Position numbers and translations under genes: made by a program
In this document: piece after piece, positions 5,946-10,573 of the stretch
Layout of the letters: each line of letters begins with the position of its first letter
Numbering within the stretch: the first letter of the stretch is position 1
The notes under the pieces: generated by a model
What the model was told of the DNA's origin: nothing
Database searches by the model: none
Seen by the model: only the letters and a program-made list of their open reading frames with translations
NCBI GenBank assembly: GCA_029240815.1
Contig: JARDZO010000324.1
Coordinates: 1 to 10,573, forward strand
Direction of reading: 5' to 3'
DNA length: 10,573 nt
Source: Brevibacillus sp.
GTDB taxonomy: Bacteria; Bacillota; Bacilli; Brevibacillales; Brevibacillaceae

Positions 5946-5984
5946 TGCTGTTTCTCCTTTGCGAATCTACTAAATGCCGTTCCC

Positions 5985-6013
5985 ATCATATCACAAGGCA
6001 ATCGTCGCTCCAA
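5985..6013 (-). promoter_or_regulatory. SigA-type promoter with extended -10 for the thioesterase gene
   Basis: On the minus strand TTGGAG (complement of 6008-6013), a 17-base spacer and TGA-TATGAT (TATGAT is the complement of 5985-5990) form a good promoter. It starts one base past the stop codon of the upstream DUF3109-like gene and is about 40 bases before the ATG at 5945. Confidence 0.65.
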
Positions 6014-6787
6014 TTACATACCTACCCCCACTTGCAGGGAACGTTCGGCAAGAATCGTTTCTACATGTGGAGACTGATCTTGTAGCAAATACCGAAGCAA
6101 CGGAAGATTCCATTCATACGCAGGTCGATATCCATCCAGCGCAAACAACGTATCGTCCACATGTACAGCAAGCTTGCGGCGTTCTATACTGGCGCAATAA
6201 AAATGCTCCAGATAGTCCGTTCCCCATCGTGAGAATGAGGAAGTCTCTGTCGTAACAGCTGTTAGCAAGATCCCTTCCCCAGTCTCAATCAAATCAATCG
6301 GATACAATTGACAGCTAAATGGCTTGAGCGGCTCGAGCTCTCGTCCAGTCTGTTCCGCGTATGCGTGAATCGCGCAGCCGTACTTCCCGTTATTCTCTTG
6401 GTAAAACAGGCAGTCGCCATGGCGCATACGGATCGTTCCTGGCGGTTGACTCACATCCCAAATGCCCTTCTCCAGCCAATTTTTACGCTCTCCTGCTTCT
6501 TTCAAACGAGCAGCGATGTTTGGTAGCTCTTCTTCGATTACGGGAATCTGTTCCTTATCGACTGCGTACGGTTGTCCACCTTCACAGCAGGTCTCACGGT
6601 GAACGGTCCGGCAATTCCAGCAATCGAGGTGAAAGAGGGAAAGCAAAGCCGGCACATCGACCAAATACTCCCCTGCTCGAACAAACTCGCCGCGATGCTT
6701 CTTGATGTATTTTTCACAGTGGTACGCCTCTTTTTGCGTCATCGGATCAGGCGTGCCGACATACCGATATCGTTGCTGCGGTTTCAT
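6014..6787 (-). CDS. DUF3109/YkgJ-like cysteine-rich metal-site protein
   Basis: This 257-aa protein resembles the DUF3109 family, related in pattern to YkgJ-type zinc/iron-chelating domain proteins; function is not established. Nine Cys are present: C24, the cluster C56-x-x-C59 with C67-C68 (DCWNC, TCCEG), C126, C138 (GCAIH), C159 (KPFSCQLYP) and C198. The spacing C-x2-C...CC...C-x11-C-x-I-H...KP-x2-C-x-LYP is what suggests a bound metal or Fe-S cluster. There is no signal peptide or membrane segment. Its ATG overlaps the TGA of the preceding gene by the four bases ATGA, with GGAGAA just ahead, so translation is coupled to the acidic 107-aa protein. The thioesterase promoter starts right at its stop. 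Family call is from the Cys pattern read by eye. Confidence 0.72.
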   Translation of the reverse strand: MKPQQRYRYVGTPDPMTQKEAYHCEKYIKKHRGEFVRAGEYLVDVPALLSLFHLDCWNCRTVHRETCCEGGQPYAVDKEQIPVIEEELPNIAARLKEAGERKNWLEKGIWDVSQPPGTIRMRHGDCLFYQENNGKYGCAIHAYAEQTGRELEPLKPFSCQLYPIDLIETGEGILLTAVTTETSSFSRWGTDYLEHFYCASIERRKLAVHVDDTLFALDGYRPAYEWNLPLLRYLLQDQSPHVETILAERSLQVGVGM

Positions 6788-7107
6788 TTCTCCAAAACGA
6801 CTTCCGCTTCGGTGCCAAAAATGGAGAGGCGACCTTCTTCATAAGTGGCCAGATCCACTTCTTCCCCTGGAATTTCCATCAAGATTTCCACGGTTTCTGC
6901 CTCTTCGTCTGCAAACAGCAGCAGCAAATCTTTTTCATCAAACTCGTTATCTGTTAGCTTAAAGCCAGTCAGCTTGCCCTTGAATTGCGTTTCTTCTTCC
7001 TCGTCCTCACGATCTGTATCCCATTGTGTAAAAGTAATCGTTGTTACCTGATTCTCAAATTCGTCCGTCAAAAGGCGGAGCAGTCGTTCGTGTTGCTGAA
7101 TATCCAT
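6784..7107 (-). CDS. Acidic 107-aa protein of unknown function
   Basis: I do not recognise this protein. It is strongly acidic, with a DTDREDEEEETQ run near residue 30-41 and Asp/Glu throughout. It lacks Cys, signal peptide and membrane segments. Alternating hydrophobic/charged stretches (TVEILMEIPGEEVDL, RLSIFGTEAEVVLEK) suggest a small beta-rich domain. An upstream in-frame ATG at 7167 would give 127 aa but overlaps a good promoter. ATG 7107 lies 6 bases after GGAGGG (complement of 7114-7119) and is preferred. Its stop overlaps the ATG of the DUF3109-like gene (ATGA), making a coupled two-gene unit. That suggests the two proteins act together, perhaps as partner or metal-delivery pair; this is inference from arrangement only. 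Confidence 0.75.
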   Translation of the reverse strand: MDIQQHERLLRLLTDEFENQVTTITFTQWDTDREDEEEETQFKGKLTGFKLTDNEFDEKDLLLLFADEEAETVEILMEIPGEEVDLATYEEGRLSIFGTEAEVVLEK

Positions 7108-7138
7108 GTCTATCCCTCCGAAAGTGATGTTACTGCCC

Positions 7139-7167
7139 ATCATATCAGACCAGCCGCTGAAAGCCAA
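7139..7167 (-). promoter_or_regulatory. SigA-type promoter with extended -10 for the acidic-protein/DUF3109 pair
   Basis: On the minus strand TTGGCT (complement of 7162-7167), a 17-base spacer and TGA-TATGAT (TATGAT is the complement of 7139-7144) form the promoter. The core TGATATGATGGG is shared base for base with the thioesterase promoter. It lies about 32 bases before the chosen ATG at 7107. Confidence 0.65.
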
Positions 7168-7196
7168 AAGAAATACCGCTTCAAATGACGAAGCGG
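7165..7196 (-). terminator. Intrinsic terminator after the pterin dehydratase-like gene
   Basis: On the minus strand CCGCTTC (complement of 7190-7196) pairs with GAAGCGG (complement of 7176-7182) over a 7-base loop, followed by TATTTCTTTT. It sits 16 bases past the stop at 7212 and ends at the -35 of the next gene, so terminator and promoter abut. Confidence 0.75.
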
Positions 7197-7211
7197 CTTA
7201 TCCTATCCGGT

Positions 7212-7496
7212 CTAGCTCACTTTGCTGATTGTTTGGGCAAGTGCAAAATCTTTACCTGTCAAGCCTTTTGCTTCACGGGTTGCCAAAGTAAACGTTACCA
7301 GCCCACCATTCACATGAATTTCAACATGCTGGCTGTCATACTCCAAAAGCTCTGCTACCCGGTTTACGAAGCTGATCGCTGTACCAAAATCACGACACTG
7401 ATAAGTACGAGATAATGCCATCCGATCTTCGACCAACTTCCAGCCAGGCACTTTGCCCAAATACAGTTTGACCTGCTCCAAAGACAGTTTGCTCAA
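7212..7496 (-). CDS. Pterin-4a-carbinolamine dehydratase-like protein, degenerate active site
   Basis: This 94-aa protein has the PCD/DCoH fold pattern: LSLEQVKLYLGKVPGW at the N-terminus, RTYQCRDFGTAISFVNRVAEL, and LATREAKGLTGKDFALAQ at the C-terminus. PCD recycles 4a-hydroxy-tetrahydropterin formed by aromatic amino acid hydroxylases. The usual His-His-Pro motif reads Q56-H57-V58 here, and the later His of the THD/THE motif is R74 (TRE), so key active-site positions are altered. Dehydratase activity is doubtful, and no pterin-dependent hydroxylase is nearby. Start: TTG 7496 is 8 bases after AAGGGGG and gives the usual family length. An upstream in-frame ATG (7547) has no clear ribosome site and would add 17 residues not typical of the family. 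The gene follows the methyltransferase gene at 87 bases and ends at its own terminator. Confidence 0.78.
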   Translation of the reverse strand: MSKLSLEQVKLYLGKVPGWKLVEDRMALSRTYQCRDFGTAISFVNRVAELLEYDSQHVEIHVNGGLVTFTLATREAKGLTGKDFALAQTISKVS

Positions 7497-7583
7497 AAGC
7501 AGCGCCCCCTTTTGTCCGATGAACGGTTGTATCACCATCATATTCACCGGACAGGCAGGATAGTCACGTTGATCACTAGCCTT

Positions 7584-8321
7584 TTATTGCTTGATCGCGT
7601 AGAAAATCATCCGTGGAGATTCTGTGGCCACATACGGATCAAAATGGTAGTTCCCAAACACTTGAATTTGCCTAAAACCAGCTTGCTCCAGCATGGAAAT
7701 CATTTGCTCGACTGTAAACAAACGCACTTGTTCCATATACTCACGCGGTTCATTTGATTGATCATCGGTGATCGTAATCCGCTTTTTTACGAATACGTCT
7801 TCCATCCAACGTTTTTCATGAATCAACATGCCTTCTGCTTCCTTGCTGGAATGCGGCACGAGGTTCTCTTTTACGAAAACAGGGCTCAGATAGTCAATGA
7901 TGACTTCTCCTCCTGACTTCAACGCTTGCGCCATATTCCTCACCACTTTTGCATTTTCCTCATCTGTAGAAAAATAACCAAAGCTGGTGAACAGATTGAC
8001 GACAATGTCAAATTCGTCCCGAAACGGGATCTTGCGCATGTCACAGCGGATAAAACTTAGTTGTGGATAATCGTTGTGTTCCTCTGCCAGCTGCAGGAGA
8101 ACAGGCGACAGGTCCACCCCAACCACTTCATACCCCCGGCGAGCCAGCGCACGGGAATGACGCCCGCTCCCGCAGCAAAGATCAAGCACGCGTCCCGTGT
8201 CCTTAATTGGCAATCGTGCCAATAGATTGGCAACCTCTGAGTCGGCCGCCGAATCATCACGATGCCGGTACACCAGCACGTAATCTTCGCGAAAGCTGCG
8301 TTCAAACCATTCTTCTGCCAT
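7584..8321 (-). CDS. Class I SAM-dependent methyltransferase
   Basis: This 245-aa protein is a soluble class I methyltransferase. Motif I VLDLCCGSGRHS (45-56) binds S-adenosylmethionine, D70 in GVDLSP is the ribose-binding acidic residue, CDMRKIPF (93-100) is motif II/III, and FDIVVNLFTSFGYF (104-117) is motif IV. The C-terminal half (MLIHEKRWMEDVFVKKRITITD, FTVEQMISMLEQAGF) is the usual substrate-binding side but gives no clue to the substrate. The ATG follows AAAGGAG at 7 bases. An extended -10 promoter lies 31-39 bases upstream. No terminator is seen between this gene and the pterin dehydratase-like gene, so the two may share a transcript. Confidence 0.9.
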   Translation of the reverse strand: MAEEWFERSFREDYVLVYRHRDDSAADSEVANLLARLPIKDTGRVLDLCCGSGRHSRALARRGYEVVGVDLSPVLLQLAEEHNDYPQLSFIRCDMRKIPFRDEFDIVVNLFTSFGYFSTDEENAKVVRNMAQALKSGGEVIIDYLSPVFVKENLVPHSSKEAEGMLIHEKRWMEDVFVKKRITITDDQSNEPREYMEQVRLFTVEQMISMLEQAGFRQIQVFGNYHFDPYVATESPRMIFYAIKQ

Positions 8322-8351
8322 GTCTGAGCTCCTTTAGTCTAAGATAGGGTT

Positions 8352-8360
8352 ATTATACCA
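8352..8360 (-). promoter_or_regulatory. Extended -10 promoter for the methyltransferase gene
   Basis: TGG-TATAAT on the minus strand (TATAAT is the complement of 8352-8357) is a perfect -10 with a TGn extension. No recognisable -35 lies at 16-18 bases. The remaining intergenic stretch 8361-8485 shows nothing I can identify. Confidence 0.55.
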
Positions 8361-8485
8361 TACCGGGGTTTGTTCGAGGTCGCTTTCCCCTGATTGGAAG
8401 TGCGTTGCTAAGCATCCTAGCCTTTTTCAACCAGAATAGATTGGAATGTCATTCTTCTTCTTTGCCCCATAAAAGCTTTTGCAGA

Positions 8486-8525
8486 CAAAAACACCCCTTC
8501 CTGAGAGTAGCTGGAAAGGGGTGTC
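8486..8525 (-). terminator. Intrinsic terminator after dck
   Basis: On the minus strand ACACCCCTT pairs with AAGGGGTGT through a stem with one bulged base and an apical loop, then runs into TTTTTG. It lies about 45 bases beyond the dck stop at 8570 and ends the dgk-dck transcript. Confidence 0.78.
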
Positions 8526-8569
8526 TGTAAGAAAACGAAAGATAATAGCATGGTTGCTATAGAGCTCTT

Positions 8570-9256
8570 CTACAGCCGTGTCGCTCTGCCAATCCGAATT
8601 TTTTCTGCTACGCGCGCAATGATGCTCTCCACCGATGACGGATCCTCTACGACATCGTACTCGTTGATGTTGACTCGCAAAATTGGACAAGCCGTAAAAG
8701 AACCAATCCACTTTTCATAGCGTCCAAACAAGTCCTGCCAGTAGTCGACCGGGGTCTGTTGCTCCATAGGGCGCCCCCGCTCTTTCACGCGGTCGATGAT
8801 GTCGTCAAAGCTGCCCTCCAGATAGATCAAAATATCCGGATGTGGGAAGTACGGCGTCATGACCATCGCTTCGAACAACTCCGTATAAGTACGGTAGTCC
8901 TCTTCTGCCATATTCCCTTGCTCGTACAACATGCGAGCAAAAATTCCTGTATCTTCGTAAATGGAGCGATCTTGAACGAATCCTCCACCATAATCAAACA
9001 TCCGCTTTTGTTCCTTGAAGCGCTCAGCCAAAAAGAAAATTTGCAAATGAAATCCCCAACGCGACAGATCGCCGTAATAACGGCTCAAATACGGGTTGTT
9101 ATCCACTTTTTCAACAGACACTCGAAAGCCCAACTGCTCGGCAAGCGCATGGGTGAATGTTGATTTGCCTACCCCTACCGTTCCACCGATAGTGATGACC
9201 GCATTGTTTGGTATTCCGTATTTTTCACGGATATGGCTGTTTTGAAACCTAGACAT
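8570..9256 (-). CDS. dck: Deoxyadenosine/deoxycytidine kinase
   Basis: This 228-aa deoxynucleoside kinase closely resembles Bacillus subtilis Dck (YaaF), which phosphorylates deoxycytidine and deoxyadenosine for nucleotide salvage in the cytoplasm. The P-loop is G25-TVG-VGKS (25-32), E49 is the likely catalytic base in VEKVDNNPYL, QDRSIYEDTGIF (95-106) carries the DRS motif, and RVKERGRPMEQQ (about 156-167) is the Arg-rich lid. MVMTPYFPHPDILIYLEG matches the family almost throughout. The ATG follows AAGGAG at 8 bases. It lies 45 bases after the dgk stop with no terminator or promoter between, so the two form an operon, the same pairing as in Bacillus. Confidence 0.93.
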   Translation of the reverse strand: MSRFQNSHIREKYGIPNNAVITIGGTVGVGKSTFTHALAEQLGFRVSVEKVDNNPYLSRYYGDLSRWGFHLQIFFLAERFKEQKRMFDYGGGFVQDRSIYEDTGIFARMLYEQGNMAEEDYRTYTELFEAMVMTPYFPHPDILIYLEGSFDDIIDRVKERGRPMEQQTPVDYWQDLFGRYEKWIGSFTACPILRVNINEYDVVEDPSSVESIIARVAEKIRIGRATRL

Positions 9257-9301
9257 GTACGCAACTCCTTATTCACATACTAGAGTAAAGCTCGTCCCCT
9301 A

Positions 9302-9943
9302 TTATCCTTGTTCTGCCTTCAGCTCCCGTACCTTTGGCCCGATCGCCTCCAGAACGTAGCGCAGATCTTCCGGTCGATGTACGAAGTCCAAATGGTCACA
9401 ATTAAACTTGATGACCGGCGTATCCGGATGATGCTTTTCAAATGCTTGCATAAACTCGTTGTAATCCGCGATCAGATTTTCCATGTACGAGACGTCCATG
9501 CTTCGTTCGATATCCCGGTCGCGCATTGCAATTCGCTTCATGACCGTATCGATGGAAGCTGTCAAATAAATGACCAAATGAGCCTGTGGCAAATCTTCTG
9601 TCAGGATATCATAAATCTTGAGGTACTTGGGCAAGTTGTCACCAGATAAGGTTCGTTTGGCAAAAATCGTATTTTTGAAAATATTGTAGTCGGCCACAAC
9701 AGAGGTCCCTTGATTCAAATACTGGGAATGAATATCCTGAAGCTGTTTGTACCGATTGCACAAGAAAAACATCTCGAGTTGAAAGCTCCACTCAGCTATG
9801 TTTTCATAAAATTTGCCCAAAAATGGATTTTCGTAAACAATCTCTTCCAGCAGCTCCAATTGAAAGGCTTTGCTCAATTCTCGCGATAGCGATGTCTTGC
9901 CAATCCCAATGGGCCCCTCAACGGTTATCAATATGGACTTCAT
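9302..9943 (-). CDS. dgk: Deoxyguanosine kinase
   Basis: This 213-aa kinase is the likely equivalent of Bacillus subtilis Dgk (YaaG), which phosphorylates deoxyguanosine in purine deoxynucleoside salvage. The P-loop is G10-PIG-IGKT (10-17); the EIVYENPFLGKFYENIAEWSFQ segment, VADYNIFKN (83-91, in place of DRS) and the LID RIAMRDRDIE (137-146) fit the Dgk branch rather than Dck. The frame is open further upstream to 10084, but that stretch crosses a SigA promoter and the splB terminator, so the ATG at 9943 is chosen. Its ribosome site (AAAGGA) is about 12 bases away, rather far. It is the first gene of a dgk-dck operon. Bacterial enzymes of this type often form mixed dimers with the partner kinase; that is inference here. 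Confidence 0.92.
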   Translation of the reverse strand: MKSILITVEGPIGIGKTSLSRELSKAFQLELLEEIVYENPFLGKFYENIAEWSFQLEMFFLCNRYKQLQDIHSQYLNQGTSVVADYNIFKNTIFAKRTLSGDNLPKYLKIYDILTEDLPQAHLVIYLTASIDTVMKRIAMRDRDIERSMDVSYMENLIADYNEFMQAFEKHHPDTPVIKFNCDHLDFVHRPEDLRYVLEAIGPKVRELKAEQG

Positions 9944-9983
9944 GTATACTTCGATTCCTTTCACGAAAATGAGAGCACTCCAT

Positions 9984-10012
9984 ATTGTAGCACGCTTACA
10001 TTCGTTTGTCGA
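9984..10012 (-). promoter_or_regulatory. SigA-type promoter of the dgk-dck operon
   Basis: On the minus strand TCGACA (complement of 10007-10012), a 17-base spacer and TACAAT (complement of 9984-9989) are each one mismatch from consensus. Start of transcription would be near 9977, about 34 bases before the dgk ATG. Confidence 0.75.
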
Positions 10013-10030
10013 AATGATTCGCTTTCTGTC

Positions 10031-10067
10031 AAAAAAAGAAAAAACTGCCCGTAAACTAGGCAGTTTT
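10031..10067 (-). terminator. Intrinsic terminator after splB
   Basis: On the minus strand AAAACTGCC (complement of 10059-10067) pairs with GGCAGTTTT (complement of 10041-10049) over a 9-base loop, followed by a long T-rich tract (TTCTTTTTTT). It lies 13 bases past the splB stop. Confidence 0.9.
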
Positions 10068-10080
10068 CCGTTTTCCAAGC

Positions 10081-10573
10081 TCACGTAAAATACTCGATTT
10101 TAGCTTGTGGAAACAGGCGGTGAATCTCCTTTTCCAAGTGGGCTTGCAAGGCCTTCGCCTTCACGTCTGGGTAGACGTACTTCCCTTTTCCGTACTTGCC
10201 CCACTTGTATTTTCGTTCCTCTTCCTTCATTTCCAGCTTCGTCTTTGGATAGCGCTGCATGATCAGATTTTTGGCGATCTTGGTAAAGCGATGCTGGATC
10301 AATTCAAAGGTCAAATCCTCCATAGCTTCTGGAACCAGCTGACTGCGCAATCGCTCCAGCAAGTCAGTGTAACCTTCTTCCCAGCCATCAAACCAATAGA
10401 GCGGCGCCAGAATAAACCCTAGAGGGTACCCTGCTCTCGCCACTTTACCCGCCGCTTCCAATCGCTGTTCAAAACTGGACGTGCCCGGCTCGAAGTTTTT
10501 AATGACATAATCTGCATTCATACTAAAGCGAAATCGCGTATGCTTATTGTGTTTGGCATCCAACAAGGTATCC
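10081..10573 (-). CDS. splB: Spore photoproduct lyase, C-terminal part (runs off the window)
   Basis: The window holds about the last 163 codons of a radical-SAM enzyme that directly reverses spore photoproduct (5-thyminyl-5,6-dihydrothymine) to two thymines during germination. The visible part matches the C-terminal half of SplB closely: TRFRFSMNADYVIKNFEPGT, GYPLGFILAPLYWFDGWEEGY, DLTFELIQHRFTKIAKN, YPKTKLEMKEEERKYKWGKYG and the terminal AKIEYFT. The CxxxCxxC cluster, the catalytic Cys and the tyrosines of the radical relay lie in the missing N-terminal half and cannot be checked. The frame stays open to the right edge, so there is no start in view. It ends at a strong terminator and is transcribed separately from dgk-dck. 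Its presence indicates an endospore former. Confidence 0.93.
   Translation of the reverse strand, partial: DTLLDAKHNKHTRFRFSMNADYVIKNFEPGTSSFEQRLEAAGKVARAGYPLGFILAPLYWFDGWEEGYTDLLERLRSQLVPEAMEDLTFELIQHRFTKIAKNLIMQRYPKTKLEMKEEERKYKWGKYGKGKYVYPDVKAKALQAHLEKEIHRLFPQAKIEYFT

Noticed and set aside
7497..7547. Upstream ATG start for the pterin dehydratase-like gene
   Set aside because: There is no good ribosome site before it, the extra residues are not family-like, and an ATATGAT promoter-like element overlaps it; TTG 7496 has AAGGGGG at 8 bases.
9944..10084. N-terminal extension of dgk to 260 residues
   Set aside because: It would cross the splB terminator and a near-consensus SigA promoter; homologues start at the MKSILITVEG-like segment.

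Overview
The window looks like ordinary chromosome of an aerobic, endospore-forming Bacillota, most likely Brevibacillus or a close Paenibacillaceae relative. This rests on a spore photoproduct lyase, a Bacillus-type dgk-dck pair, strong AAGGAGG-like ribosome sites, GTG/TTG starts and SigA-type promoters. The genus is an inference from protein resemblance; no search was run. No mobile element, CRISPR array, rRNA or tRNA was seen.

Layout. Positions 1-1080 (+): the tail of an unidentified upstream gene, then uvsE (UV-damage endonuclease), ending at a bidirectional terminator. Positions 1086-2175 (-): a low-complexity Pro/Asn/Met repeat protein with a His/Arg/Tyr-rich block and a Cys-rich tail, probably a spore-surface protein, behind a SigK-like promoter. 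Positions 2215-3933 (+): a regulated hutH unit with a SigA promoter, a 22-codon leader ORF, a strong terminator at the end of that ORF, and histidine ammonia-lyase. Positions 3972-4440 (+): a DCC-family (YuxK-like) thiol-disulfide protein with its own extended -10 promoter. A second bidirectional terminator separates it from the long minus-strand block.

Positions 4504-8360 (-), read from high to low coordinate: SAM methyltransferase, pterin dehydratase-like protein, terminator; acidic 107-aa protein translationally coupled to a DUF3109-like Cys-rich protein; acyl-CoA thioesterase; aldo/keto reductase. Positions 8486-10573 (-), high to low: splB (C-terminal half only), terminator, then a dgk-dck deoxynucleoside kinase operon with its own promoter and terminator.

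Themes. Two direct UV-repair enzymes, UvsE and SplB, flank the window, and deoxynucleoside salvage kinases sit next to splB; both would suit a germinating spore. The most interesting signals are the hutH leader, where an ORF stop codon and three NAG/UAG triplets at 7-nt spacing fall inside the terminator hairpin; the repeat protein; an aldo/keto reductase that appears to have lost an internal segment with the catalytic His; and a pterin dehydratase homologue with a broken active-site motif.
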